From Linnemannia elongata (taxonomy: Eukaryota > Mortierellomycota > Mortierellomycetes > Mortierellales > Mortierellaceae), in assembly GCA_036320915.1 (NCBI GenBank), contig JAXBDG010000001.1:1798001-1862000 (forward strand): a DNA stretch of 64,000 bases. Reading direction: 5' to 3'. Below, one piece after another: positions 23,197 to 35,526 of the stretch. How positions within the stretch are numbered: the stretch's first letter is position 1; each line of letters begins with the position of its first letter. The translations under genes and the position numbers were made by a program. Below the pieces are notes generated by a model. It did not search any database. It was given only the letters and a program-made list of their open reading frames with translations, and was not told where the DNA came from.

Positions 23197-25319
23197 CACT
23201 TTTGACTCTTTGGTACCAGAGATTGTTTATCGTGTCCTTCCCCCTGTTATTTTTACATCTCTCCTGCCTTTTCCTCTCTCTCTCCACACACAATGAAATG
23301 CAACCAACACAAACAACGAAGTCAACCAACGTATCAACATTGGTTCTTGTGTAATGGAATATAGGACCAGAAATACATGAGCGAGAGATCGTAAGGGAAG
23401 AGAAAAAAAGAGAGAGAGATAGAGAAAGAGCGAGAGAGAGAGAGAGAGACAAATATCGGAGAGACAGGGTCAAAGAGAGTCAGTGTATAGGTATTGCACA
23501 GAGAAGGGGAAAGAAATCTGAGGGGGTAAGAGTGGGAGAGGGCCAACACAAACAACAACCCTTTGTTTGTCGCATAGTGCGTGCACTTTGTGTTGGTGCG
23601 GGGTGCTTATGTTCTTACTAAAATAGCGAATACACATCCATCCCACCATCCCTTCCATGTTTTTTGGGGGTAGTTGTTAAATACAATTGACGCGCGGATT
23701 CCACACGACAGTTCTCCTCCCTTGGACCCCTTGACCCTTTGTCCCCCCCTCCGTATCCTTTTGGCTTGTTCATTTCCGCCTACTCCACCTCGTCATTATG
23801 CGAAGGAAAGGGAAAAAAGGAGCGATCTGGAATCAAGTCCTACGGTCAACCCTACAAAAAGGGTTCAGCAAAAAAACCACCCACATCAGAGGAAGGGAAG
23901 GGCGACTCAATATCAACCCCCTGGGAGCAGTCGTAACACATCTAACAAAACCAATTGATACAAGCAACAGCAAGAGGGACAAAATATATTAATTCTTCAC
24001 CCAACGTCGACGGACGGTCGGATGGCATCCACTCTTCTCCCTTTCCATATCCCCCCACACCCCTTCCTCTTCTCCTTTTCCCTTGGGGCTTTGAATAGGA
24101 AGGGCTGAAAGGGAGGACGAAGGATAGGGGGGGGGGGAAGGCACTCTCTCGTTTACAGCTTTGGACATTGAACACAAAGGAACGGAACTGGGATGAAAAT
24201 AACTTCTGGGCATGATTGAGAGAGGATGTGGTTGTTTGTGGCAGGACAGAGAAGGAGTGAAAGCTGAGGCGAGAGCAAGCATGGGTCCGTTGGATGACAT
24301 TGCACAACTGTAAACAAACAAAAGACAACCATGGGATCTTCTTGCCATTGGATCTGCGCTCAGGTCCCATCAATCTCTCCTTTTTTCATTGCCTTGTAAT
24401 ATTTTATCATCTATAGTACAAAACGAAGGAAAGAAAAGGGGTGAACAGAGAGAAAGAGAAGGGCTTATTTGTGGTTCAATTAAACTAACACTACATGTTT
24501 TCTGTCATGGTTAGGTCAACGGGAGTTTGTCAACATGTTGCCGTTGGTCTGCAATGACGCAGTTGCGATCCTGTTCATGTTTGATCTCTCACGCAAGTCG
24601 ACTCTCAACAGTATCAAGGAGTGGTATCGACAGGCAAGAGGCTTCAACAAGGTACCGTACATGACTTGTCGTACAATACAACAACGACTCTGGTGTCATC
24701 GTTGGCTCTTTCTACACAGCCGCCCTCTTTGCTTTTGTACCATTGCTGTTGTTTTCGTTTAGATTTCTTCTCTTCAATCGCGAGAGTCGTCATGCAGGTA
24801 CAACACAAAACGCATCACCACTGACCTAGTCTCTTTCTTTTACCTCACTTTGCAGACTGCCATCCCGTTCCTTGTCGGGACAAAGTACGACTACTTTTCA
24901 ACATTTTCAAAGGAGGAACAGGAGGAAGTGACCAAACAGGCAAGTTTGCTTTCCGGGACACTCTCACTTGCTGTGGTCACACCGATGTGTACCTCTTGTT
25001 TTTCTTTCACAGCTGAGAAAACCTAGTTTTGTCATCCTAACCTCCCAAACTCTTATTTTTTTTTCTTCTGTCGCACACCTATGAACCATACAAAAAATTC
25101 CCGCCCCACAATATACCGCCTTATTCAACGACAACAACGATCTAGGCGCGCAAGTTTGCGAGGGCGATGAAGGCCCCATTGATCTTTTGCTCGACATCGC
25201 ATTCGATTAATGTGCAAAAGATCTTCAAGATTGTGCTCTCCAAGGCCTTTGACCTTAAGTGCACCATCCCCGAGATCTCTGAAGCCGGCGCCCCCATCCT
25301 CGAGTACGCCTCCAACTAA
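22038..25319 (+). CDS. spg1: septation-initiation GTPase Spg1/Tem1
   Basis: Ras-superfamily GTPase at the top of the septation initiation / mitotic exit network, acting at spindle poles. Exons 22038-22072, 22441-22565, 22926-22997, 24515-24651, 24856-24939 and 25146-25319 give 208 aa. Visible motifs: G1 [12 protein letters not shown]3 IWDLGGQREFVN (the DLGG form of this subfamily), G4 GTKYD instead of NKxD, and G5 [20 protein letters not shown]. The end, [19 protein letters not shown], matches fission yeast Spg1 closely. Intron 5 uses a GC donor (CAG then GCAAGT) and a TAG acceptor; only this junction keeps the conserved [12 protein letters not shown] frame. Introns make up about 80 per cent of the gene, and intron 3 is 1517 nt. 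Exon 1 encodes only [11 protein letters not shown] and is less certain. Confidence 0.93.
22998..24514 (+). other. 1.5-kb intron of spg1
   Basis: Intron 3, about ten times the usual length here. It contains a T28 run at 23169-23196, a GA microsatellite at about 23400-23450 and C/G homopolymers near 24130. The open frames inside it (for example 23989-24348, - strand) show no domain. No nested gene could be supported. Confidence 0.7.
23401..23450 (+). repeat. GA-rich microsatellite in spg1 intron 3
   Basis: Nearly pure GA/GAAA repeats over about 50 bp. Confidence 0.75.
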
Positions 25320-26144
25320 ATTTCTTCATGCGGCTCTCCTTTTCCTCTTGTGCAAACAAAAGGAGGTGGGGATACTCTGTTGGAGATGCAGGAGCAGGGA
25401 CAGGAGATAGAAAATCATACGAGGCCTGGGCGCGCTAAGGTTTCGGCATATTTTTTATCAGTCGATTTTCTTTCTTTCTTTCTATTATTATTCTCATTCA
25501 TACCTCTCATGTCATCTGTTCGCTCTCTTTTCTTTCTTTCCTGTACCAACTCATGGATACAACACCTTTTTCCCTTCTCGCGTCCCTTCACTCCAATAGT
25601 ACGGAGTGAAAGGGACCGCCTTTCCGTTCCTTTACTTTTTTTTCCGACTAATGTTTTTTGTACACTTTGTTCGCTTAGAACATCATCCACGTTGTTTTTT
25701 TCTTACTGTTTGGGTGTCACACACATCACCCACATTCTCAATCGTGTCCCTTTTTTTTTCTTCTCCGCTTCTTTCTGTGTTCCCCCCCGACTCCTACCCT
25801 CGTTTTTTTTTGTGTTTTGTTTTTTTTTTCATCCTTGTCATCGCCACGTTGTTTGCTAACGTATCCTCCATCGTCCTTTCCTCTCCTTTTCCTCTGCACA
25901 ACCTTGTAAATATCTTTTTGTCAATAAAACAACGAAAACCCAAAAACGAAAGGACCAACAAACTGTAAATAGGGCTAAGCGGAGACTAAGAAGAGCGACA
26001 CAGAGAGGTAACAACAACTTCAGTGGAAAAAAGGGGGGATGTGTATTAAAGAGTAACGTAAAAAAAAAATGAATAAGAATGAAAAGGAAACGAGGGACAG
26101 GAGAAGAAAGGGTGAGGGGAGGCGAGGGGAGTCTAGAATCAGAG
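25320..26144. other. convergent 3' flanks of spg1 and the TM7S3/TM198-like gene
   Basis: A T- and C-rich stretch after the spg1 stop, with AATAAA at 25923-25928 as a likely distal poly(A) signal 600 nt after the stop. No supported gene. Confidence 0.5.
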
Positions 26145-27602
26145 CTACTGGTTCAAGGCGGTGTTGGAACTATAGCTGACACGACGGTCCTGAGTAGGAT
26201 AATTATTAGTCGTGGTCGTAGTAGTCGTGGTACTCTCATGTTTGGCAGACTTCTTGAACGGGTTCCAACTCTTCTTTTCGTCCACGTGGACAGTTGCGTT
26301 CCCATTATTTCCATAAGTTGTGGTCGTCGCGCCGTTGTTGTTGTACCCGTTATTGTACCCGCCGTTGGGGGCCGAGTAACTGCCGTTAGGATAAGTCGGA
26401 TCGGGACGAACTGTCCTGGAGCGGGACCCACAGAGCGACCAATCGTTATCGTGGTTATGCAAGGATCGGCCCTGGGCGATCAACCTCTGCTGTCTATGTC
26501 TCCATGACAGTGTTTGGAACAAAGCTCCTAGGATAATCAATCCTCCGATAACTCCCAACATGATGTAGAGGTTTGTGTTGAGGCGGTAGTTGACATGATT
26601 ATCGTTCGTGAAGAAGTTCTTGACGGACTCCGAGAATCCGGTCCTTGCGAAGAGGTCCAAGCCGAGGACGGAGATGTAAGCCCCAACGATGGCTGTGGCA
26701 GGGATGAGGATACGACGGCCCATGACAAGGGCAAGTAGAAGGCCTAGGACGGAGGCACCGACGAGGAGACCGATGCGTCCGCCACGGCTACGAATGAGTC
26801 CCTCGTTACGCCAGGCGAGGATGTAGAGGGCTGTGGTCAAGCCGGCGAGGGCGCCGAGGATCCAGACGGTGAAACGGTTTAGGAGCCAGCAGATTGCGCC
26901 GAGGAGGAGACCGCCACCGAGACAGGAGAAGACGTAGATGATTTGGCGGCGGTTCCAGCCTTGCTGGGGTTCTACGTTTGCCAAGATCGAGTATACGATC
27001 ACGCCTATTTTCGTATCGAATAAAAGAAAAGAGAAAGAGAAAGACGATTGGCGGCGTATGGAGAATTGATTTGATTAGTGAAGGAAACGAAAAAAGCGCG
27101 TACATTATTTTCCATCTCCGCAAAACGCGTGCGCCTCTCACCATCACCTCTTTTTACTGTCAGCACTTTCAATGTAAGAAAATAAACAAGACTGTACTTA
27201 CATCCGGTGATGAATCCAGCAAGGAACATAGTAAATCGGTAATGGCGGTAACCACGGAAGGTCAAGAGGATGCCGATGAGGATGAGGATGAAACCTCCAA
27301 CGATACGTTGCCAGGTCAGGCTGATCGATCTTCCGTCACCCAACAAGTCGTTCAACACGTCTGGCTGTCTCTCGCCGTTGTTACCGTTGCCGTCTATTAC
27401 AAAAAGAGGGGGGATGGATGAACAATATATTAGAAATTGGGTCTCTCTAAATTGGATATCAAACTGAGAAAGATAAGAAAAAGGAAAACTTACTGGAGGG
27501 ACCCTGGGCGAGAGCGAGGAGAGGCAACATGATGAGGACGAGGATCTGGAGGAGGACCATCACCCTTGCGGCGATGGAGCGGTTGGTGGTGGTGGCACCC
27601 AT
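26145..27602 (-). CDS. TM7S3/TM198-like multi-pass membrane protein (DUF4203 type)
   Basis: Exons 27602-27494, 27393-27202 and 27004-26145 give 386 aa. Residues 1-33 are a signal peptide or first membrane anchor (hydrophobic MVLLQILVLIMLPLLALA). Seven hydrophobic segments follow between about residues 62 and 285, with Gly-rich helices such as FSCLGGGLLLGAICWLL and LLVGASVLGLLLALVMG, and a YGNNG/Thr-rich cytosolic tail. A signal-like start, seven glycine-rich helices and the motif FRGYRHYRFTMFLAGFITG suggest the TM7S3/TM198-like (DUF4203) group. Its molecular role is not well established; TMEM198 has been linked to Wnt signalling in animals, which does not transfer to a fungus. It diverges from the ABC transporter gene. 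Confidence 0.78.
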
Positions 27603-27787
27603 TTGCTGTTGTTTGATGACCAGTAAGAATGCGTGTGTTACGCTATGTGGATGGTACTTTACGGATTTTTTTGGTGGGAGGGAAAGATAAATAAACGGAA
27701 GAAGGATAAGGTAAGACGGAAGAGGGAAGGAAAACTTAGGGTGAGAAAAAGAAGAGAGATGAAAGTGAAGAAGACGGCAGCTGGCGC

Positions 27788-27795
27788 TTTATAAA
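27788..27795 (-). promoter_or_regulatory. TATA box candidate of the TM7S3/TM198-like gene
   Basis: TTTATAAA, 186 nt upstream of the ATG at 27602. The motif is palindromic, so the strand assignment rests on the neighbouring gene. Confidence 0.45.
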
Positions 27796-29041
27796 GGGGC
27801 CACAATGATGTCTACTCTCCTTGTGAAGAGTGCTGAAACTAGGACGGAAAAAACATGAACGAGACAGCCCTTACAGAAAAAAAAATCACGATGGTGGCAG
27901 ATGGTGAAGAAAAAAAAAAGTATGACCGAATGAGGCTACCAGACTGGATATCGTTTGTCGTCACTGTCGTCTCTAGGATGGATATTGTCTATTGTCAAGA
28001 AAAGGGATCATCAGGTTCGGTTTCTTACGAGAGGAATGTGTGGGGTAGAGACCAAAAACGGTGTCACTTCGACATGTCTCGCTTAATGGTGCTTGCGATG
28101 AAGGAAAAAATATTTTCTTGTACTTGTACAGAGAGAAAAAAATGCGGAGGGGGGAGGGGAGGAGAAACCGAAACAGAATCATATTCATCTCGACAGCACA
28201 AAAAAAATTGTTGGTGGCGAAGATATTTCACGTTCAAGTGTTAGGCAATGGCTATGGACGTGGAGACGGTAGGACATAGAGGGGCGCACCGGTCTTTTTG
28301 TGAACACGTATTTTACATGCAGTTCGGTTTCTTGGATAGGTGCAACAAGCAAGTCCCTCGAGTCGTGTAACCCCCCCCCCCTTTCTCCCTCTCACTCTCC
28401 TCATCGTTTCGAATTGAGTTCAGTTCCACAAATGCGTTCATGATGAGTGAGCATCGTAAGAGAAAGCAATATGAGCCTGTTGCATTTTTATTTCCTTTTG
28501 AAGCATGGGTGCACAGTCCTTGCATAATGTTATGATACGGTGAATGAAAACGATAACTCTATAGAGGACCTTTGGCCAGCCAAGGCGACAGACAAAAACC
28601 TCCAGGCTTCGAGGATATTGTACAATAGGTAATTACATTCGCGCCTGGGCGTGTGTGCGTCACACAACAAAGAAAGGTAATAAAGAGTAGGGATTGTTGT
28701 GGAAATGGATATCACCTTATCCGGGGAAAGGAGGGGGCGTGGAAGGAGTGAGAGTGAAGGCGAACAAGTTTGCCCTGAGTGGCAGAAAGATGAAACCCAA
28801 AAAGGCAAAAAGCATGCTCGCGTTAGAGTTCCGAGGTGTGGAAATGGCAACAATAGGAGCTCCATTGTTCATTAAAAAGGAAAAAAAAGAACAAGCATGT
28901 AGCTTACTTTTGGATGTTTGAGATGCCCTTCTTCCATCCTTATCCACCCTTGCGATAAGCTTGAATCGTTCATGGCTATTTGTTGTTCGTTGCCAAGATA
29001 GAGAGCGAGACAATGAGCGTTTGAACAACCACTCTTCCAGG

Positions 29042-29049
29042 TATTTAAG
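29042..29049 (+). promoter_or_regulatory. TATA-like box of the ABC transporter gene
   Basis: TATTTAAG, 137 nt before the ATG. The secreted-protein gene has its TATA box at a similar distance (143 nt). Confidence 0.4.
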
Positions 29050-29185
29050 TACGTTCAACCCCCAGGATGAACGTCATCAATAATATCTGTACCTTAACCA
29101 CAATAGTCTCTTCAACAACGTACACCCTCATCCTTCACTTACATACTTTCTTCCTCAGCCAACATTCAACAAACACCAGCTCACT

Positions 29186-32100
29186 ATGGCAGAGCACTCT
29201 TCCTCGGCAAAGGATGCCCAGGATGCCTTCGAGTTGGAAAAGCAGGAAATTCGACCCACCTCCTCGGTAGTAGATATCACTGCTACTCCTTCCTCCATCG
29301 ACCTCGCCGATAACGACACTAACGACAATGGTGCTGTTGAACCCGACAAGAATGGCAAACCTGTACCTAAGGCAGAGTCAAAGATTGCGTACTTGCGACT
29401 CTACCGCTTTGCCTCACCCTTTGACCTCCTTTGCGTCCTGTACGTATCCCTCTTGCCGTCTTTAACGATGAAAAACAAGTTAGCCGAGTAGCAACTAACC
29501 CCTGACCCCGGTCTTGTTTTAATCAATGCTAGCATTGGCACCGTGTGTGCATTTGCCAACGGTGTCGGTCAACCATTGGTCGCTTTGCTGATGGGCGATG
29601 TCATCAACAGCATTGCCCATCTCAACAGGCCCGGCGGTAGTACCGCCGACGCTGCCTCAAACGCCGAGCTCATCTCCGAGTTGCGCATCCTCGTCATCAA
29701 GTTCACCGTGGTGGGTGCTATCATCTTCTTCGTCGCTTACGGTCAGATGTGCCTCTTCACTCTTTCAGCCGAGAATCAGACCAAGCGGATCCGAGAAAAG
29801 TATCTCCACGCTGTTCTCCGCCAGGATATTACCTGGCATGATATTGGCAAGAAGAGCGAGTCCCTCAATTCGCGTCTTAGTGCTGACACTCAATTAATCT
29901 TTGATGGTCTTGCTGACAAGGTTGGCATCTGTCTCTCGTCCTTGGCTACCTTCGTTGCGGGGTTTGTGATTGCATTTACCCACGGCTGGAGAATGACTTT
30001 GGTACTCATGACCACTGTCCCTTTGATGGCTGGTAAGTTGTGATAAACAACTTTTTGATTTTTTTGGCAAGCATTCCAAAACTTAGAGATATGAGGGTGA
30101 CACTAACAAGCGCGTTTTTCTTTTTGATTGTTCATCCGCATCATTGTAGCTGCTGGAGGACTTATGGCCAAGTATTCTGGAGACAACTCAGCAGATGGTC
30201 AGGACTCCTATGCCGTTGCTGGAGCAATGGCTGAGCAGGCCATTGGCTCCATTCGTACCGTCGCCGCTTTCGGCGGTCAGAAGCGCGAGCTCCAAAAGTT
30301 CGATGCGATCCTTGAGGAGGCGTACAAGTCCGGGGTCAAGAAGTCCATCGCAACCGGATTGGGGACAGGATCCTTCATCTTGATCATGTTCATGGGCTAC
30401 TCCTTAGCTTTCTACTACGGGTCGCGTCAGGTCCAGGATGGGAAAATGGAGCCTGGAGCTGTCTTGACGGTCTTGTTCTCAACCATGATTGGCGCCATGT
30501 CTATCGGAAATTGCGGCCCCAATATTGCCAGCTTTGGTAAAGCTCAAGCTGCCGCCTATACCATCTTCACCACGATCGATCGCGTCCCTGCCATTGATTC
30601 CTCCGATCCCTCAGGACTCAAACCCGACAACTTGCAGGGTCATATTGTCGTCAAGAATGTCAACTTTGCTTACCCTAGTCGCCCCAACGTCCCCATTCTC
30701 AAGCAGATGAACATCGAAGTCAAACCTGGTCAAACCGTTGCTCTTGTTGGTCACTCAGGATCAGGAAAGTCGACTATCATTGGTCTCGTCGAGCGGTTTT
30801 ATGACCCATCCTCTGGAACGATTACGGTCGATGGTATTGATATCAAGGACTTCAACATCCGTCACTTGCGCGACAGCATCGGTTTGGTCTCCCAGGAACC
30901 CGTTCTCTTCAACGCCACTATCAAGCAGAACATTTTATACGGCGTCTGCAAGGATCAAAAGCAGCCCACAGATGCAGATGTTGAGAACGCCTGCCGTCTT
31001 GCCAACGCCCACGAATACATCTCCAGGCTCCCCCAAGGCTACAACACCATGGTCGGTGAGAAAGGCGCCTTGCTCTCTGGAGGTCAGAAGCAGCGTATTG
31101 CCATTGCTCGTGCGTTGATAAAGAACCCTTCGATCTTACTCTTGGATGAGGCCACCTCTGCCTTGGATACCGAGTCTGAGCGTATCGTCCAGGCTGCATT
31201 GGATAACGCTGCCACCGGTCGCTCAACTATTGTCATTGCCCATCGTTTGTCGACCATCATGAACGCTGACCTGATCTATGTCATGGATAAGGGCGTCGTC
31301 TTGGAGTCTGGAACCCACACGTCTCTCATGGCCCTTGGGGGAACCTATACCGAGTTTGTCGCCAAGCAGCAGCTCAAGACTGGAGGAACCGATGTTGAAG
31401 CACCCGAGTATGTTGCCGGGTCAGACGCCATCGTTTCTGCCTCTATCTCGCGTGTTGTTATTGATGAGAAAGTCAATCTCGAAGGTCACCAGACCGGTCG
31501 CCTCAAGGGCAGCCTGCTCCGTCGCATGTCGTCACACCACTCAGACAAAGCCGTTAATGCCAAGGGTCCCGTGGTTGTTGATATCATTGAGGACAAGGAG
31601 ATGACCATGGCTCGCGAAAAAAAGGAGGCAGCCAGGAAGTTGAAACTCCAGAAGGCCCCCATCGCACGCACCATCCGCCACATGAGGGCCGACTACCATA
31701 TCTGCCTTCTCGGTGTCCTCTTTGCTATAGCCCAGGGCTGTCTTTTCCCTGGCTTCTCTCAGATCTTTTCCGGTGCTATTACGACTCTCTCGATGGTCAA
31801 CGATTACGGCGACGACTTTATTCCAAAGGCCAACCACTACTCTCTCCTGTTCCTCATCCTCGCCTTTGTCGGTTTCTCTGCTTTCGCCGGTGGTATGTTC
31901 TTTTTCCTGCTGAGCGGTGAGCGTCTCACTCGACGCATGCGCTACCTGAGTTACAAGGCGATCCTCAGTCAGGAGATGGCCTTCTTTGACCGCCCCGAGA
32001 ACTCGACTGGCGCCCTTGCTAGTCGTCTTGCGACGGACTCTCAAGAAATGTTTGATATGGTCTCTCAGGTCATCTTGACCACCGTCTCTGCACTGGCCAC

Positions 32101-33406
32101 CATCACCCTCGGTCTCGCGTTGGCATTTAGGGCGTCTTGGCAGATGGCTCTGATCATTCTTGCTGCTGTCCCCTTCATTGGTCTCGGAGAGTACCTTGAA
32201 GCCGCCTCGTTGACCGGATTCGGAGCCAAGACCCGCAAGGCGTATGAAAAATCTGGTCACGTCGCTGGAGAGGCCATCGCCAACATCCGCACCGTCGTCT
32301 CGCTCGCTAAGGAGGATGTTTTTGAGGCTCGGTACTTTGAGGTCACCAAGGAACCCCACAAGTATGCGATCCACAAGGCCCTGTTTGCTTCCTTTGGTTA
32401 TGGCATGGCTATGGCGGTTACCTTTTGGAGTAACGCGATCGGATTCTATGGTGGGTACCGTCTTGTCGACGCTGGGATCATCACCTGGGGAAAAATGTTT
32501 GACTGTATGTTTGCGGTTGTCTTTCTCGCCATCAGCCTGGGTCACATCACGTCTGAGCTCCCTAAGTTCACCAAGGGCAAACAGGCGGCTATTAATATCT
32601 ATGAGTTGCTGGACAAGGACACCTTGATCGATGCTGACCGCGACGGTACCTCTCTCGAGACCATTGACGGCTCGCTTACGTTGGACAAGGTCGAGTTTCA
32701 TTACCCTACCCGCGAGAATATTCAAGTGTTCCATGGAGTTGACATCCAGGTCAAGCCCAGGCAGACTGTCGCCCTCGTCGGTCCCTCGGGGTGTGGCAAG
32801 TCGACAGTGATTGCACTCCTCGAACGGTGGTACGATGTCGATGGTGGACAGGTGACTGTGGACAAGTACAACATCCGCGATCTACAGTTACACAACATCC
32901 GTGAGCACATAGCCCTTGTCGGACAGGAGCCCGTCCTATTCGACATGTCGATCAAGGATAACATTCTCTACGGACTTCCGGATTCTTCTCCAGGCACGAT
33001 CGAGCAGGTCGAGGAGGCTGCCAAGTTATCCAACATCCACAACTTTGTCATGTCCCTCCCCGACGGATACAACACCTCGGTCGGGGACAAGGGGTCCCAA
33101 CTCTCTGGAGGCCAGAAACAACGTATTGCGATTGCTCGGGCCCTAATCCGGAACCCCAAAGTGTTGCTCTTGGACGAGGCGACCTCGGCGTTGGATTCCG
33201 AGTCGGAAAAGCTGGTCCAGGAGGCGTTGGATCGGGCACGGTATGGTCGTACGACAATTGTAATTGCTCATCGATTGAGTACGGTTCAGGATGCGGATTT
33301 GATCCTTGTGGTGAAGGAGGGGAGGGTTGTCGAGTCTGGTCGTCATTATGAGCTTGTTGGTCTTGGAGGTGTCTATGCTGATCTCTGTCAACAGCAGAAC
33401 TTGTAG
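29186..33406 (+). CDS. full-length ABCB/P-glycoprotein-type ABC exporter
   Basis: ATP-driven exporter with the arrangement (TMD-NBD)x2, 1336 aa, from exons 29186-29439, 29533-30032 and 30150-33406. Residues 1-~75 are a polar cytosolic lead. NBD1 has Walker A GHSGSGKST at 452-460, LSGGQKQRIAIARAL and Walker B ILLLDEATSALD with the H-loop AHRLST. NBD2 has Walker A GPSGCGKST at 1129-1137, LSGGQKQRIAIARAL and VLLLDEATSALD. Both sites carry intact catalytic glutamates and signature motifs, so both should hydrolyse ATP. The linker (about 690-830) is charged and Ser-rich. Family members include animal P-glycoprotein, fungal Mdr1-type drug exporters and the Ste6 pheromone exporter; the substrate here is unknown. 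Confidence 0.95.
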
Positions 33407-33487
33407 CAGTTTTTTTTTGTCAGTTTGTCATGTTATTGTCTTTGTATACCTTTTATTACCTATTACCATAGTATTTCTATTCACAAG

Positions 33488-33493
33488 AATAAA
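33488..33493 (+). terminator. poly(A) signal of the ABC transporter gene
   Basis: AATAAA 81 nt past the stop codon. Confidence 0.55.
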
Positions 33494-34465
33494 CAGAACA
33501 CCCATGAAAAAGAAACCTCCCTAACGGTGAAGTTACAACTAATGCTTTGTGCGAATGATTTGAATTGAGGGGAACTCACCTGAACCTGAATATGTGGCGA
33601 GGATACGGATGCAAGAGTATATAATAATCCATCGGCAAGCACGTTTCTGGCATCCTTTTTTTTTCGTTAAAAGAAAAGTCAGCTTGTGAGGATGAATAGA
33701 ATCAAGACGGCAACTACCGGTGGTCTCTTGGGAAAGTAGCCAGGGTTCGGAGTTGAAGCGGAGAGGGAAAGTCTTCATCCTCAAATCATGTACTGTTGGA
33801 CATTTTCTGTTGCTGATGTTGTTCAATGGTGCTGCGAGGGATGCAGTGAGGTAGGTCTCAATTGATTCTTGGGGCAGCAAGGATGACTCTGCGGGTGGAT
33901 GTGTGCTAGTTCTTTGATAGTTCATTGCTAGCGCGCGCGTGGTCTCTCCGGTCCCTTTGTCTCCTTTTTCTTGGTAAGACATGCGGGAGTGACGACGAAT
34001 AGAAGGGTGAATGATGTTCCGAAGAAAAGAGTGTAGAAAGTGAAGAAGCAGACAAAGGTACAAAGGTAAAGAAGGTAGAGAAAAGAAGCAAGGAGAGGGA
34101 GAGTACACTGGGTTTGCATTTGGTGGCGTGTTGAAGTGCAAGCATTGAAAAAGGATAAATCATTTCAGTGATGTCCAGCTGCTGCTGTGAAAACGTCTCG
34201 TTCCGTTCACAGCCGTTGATTTGTGCGCCGTTGTCTCCAGTTCAAACTCCCTTCTCCACTGACCCCGCCCCGCCTTTTCTCTGTCCCCTGCTCACCCTCA
34301 GCCAAGCTCTCCTTTAGACATGTGCCTAGGTAGCGACAAGACAAGCTTTACAGGCAGGTCGTGGGAGACACACTCCTCGTTTATACTGGGCGGCGGTTAA
34401 AATAAAAAAGAATGACAAAAATAAAGGTTCAACTTCCTTCGCCCATTCAACCGGACACCACATCG

Positions 34466-34492
34466 AAAAAAAAAAAAAAAAAAAAAAAAAAA
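34466..34492 (+). repeat. A27 homopolymer
   Basis: Intergenic run of 27 A residues. Confidence 0.9.
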
Positions 34493-35526
34493 CAATTGAA
34501 GGAAGCGTCAATTGCCATCAACAGCAGCAGCAGCACCGACAACTGCAACATGTGTTGTCGACAAAAGCAAAAGCAGCCTGCGAGACATGTGTTTGAAATG
34601 GATTCGACGTGAGAAAATAACAACATGTCAAGTAGAGCGGAGATATGTGAAGAGGAAGAACAAGAGAGAGAAAGAGAGAAAGAGGGGTTGCCGGCATGGT
34701 AGTTGTCGGTTTGTACGACGGGGTGAAAGGGGAGGTGGGCTCGTTTGTGTTTGCTCAAATTGACGATGACCCTGATCTGAGTTGTTCCTTTCAAAATAGA
34801 CAAGAAAGCTATTCATTGCCTTTGACTCTTCACATGTAAACAGAGCGGGCGTACGATGGATACTCTTTGAATGCTTATGGCATATTGGTTTTTCAATTCA
34901 CGGTAAGAGCGAGGACAGGACAGCAATAGATATGTAGGGATACCGGATGTAATAATAATAGGTAGTGCATGGAGGCACAAAGAGAAGTGTCTGGACCAAG
35001 ACAAAGAAACCAGAAGGAAACAAATAAACAAAAGAAAAAAAAAAAAAAAAAAAAAAGAGATATGAAATGAAGACAGTTGGACATGTGTGCATTGCCATGA
35101 ATAAATAATGTATATGTATGGTGCATACAGCATAATGGTCGTAGTCTCTTGAGCAACTTTAAAAATTGCATGATCTCCCATCAGTGGCAAACAATTGTTT
35201 CCTCTCTCTCCCCTCTCCTTTCTTTCTTCCTTTCTTTCTTTATTATTTTTCCTCTTCTTTGTCGCCGTTATTTCTTCTTCCTATCTCTCTTCCTCTTCAC
35301 ACTTCACTCCATCCCTTCCCTTCCCTTCCTTCCTTCCTTCCTTTCCCTTCCTCCGTCCTTCTCACTCTCACTCTCACTCTCACTCATTTGCATTCACCTT
35401 GTCGTCCTCCTCTTCTTTTCATTCACCCTTTGCATTCTTCCACCCCTACCGTCCTGACACAGAACCTCCCCCCCCTTTTTTTACTCACTCTCCCCTCCTT
35501 TATTCCTTCTCCTCCACACATTCACA

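Larger units (their letters stand above)
27603..29185. promoter_or_regulatory. divergent promoter region between the TM7S3/TM198-like and ABC transporter genes
   Basis: 1.58 kb between two ATGs facing apart. GA-rich sequence at about 27660-27780 and a palindromic TTTATAAA at 27788-27795 lie upstream of the - strand gene. A TATTTAAG box at 29042-29049 lies 137 nt before the ABC transporter ATG. No supported gene between them. Confidence 0.5.
33407..35526. other. intergenic region between the ABC transporter and gde1
   Basis: AATAAA at 33488-33493 ends the ABC transporter gene. An A27 run lies at 34466-34492 and an A22 run at 35035-35056. The + strand becomes CT-rich from about 35195 to 35510, directly before the gde1 ATG. 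A 200-codon open frame on the - strand (33539-34141) lacks coding composition and any recognised domain. No supported gene. Confidence 0.5.

Noticed and set aside
22998..24514. Nested gene inside the long spg1 intron
   Set aside because: Open frames on both strands lack domains and have the composition of the flanking simple repeats.
28368..28382. C-rich run as a recombination or telomere-like signal
   Set aside because: A single short homopolymer with no repeat array around it.
31541..32734. 397-codon open frame antisense to the ABC transporter
   Set aside because: It mirrors the second transmembrane half of a clear coding exon; an antisense frame is expected from the codon bias and it has no domain.
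33539..34141. 200-codon - strand frame between the ABC transporter and gde1
   Set aside because: No coding composition, no conserved motif and no promoter-like tract on the expected side.
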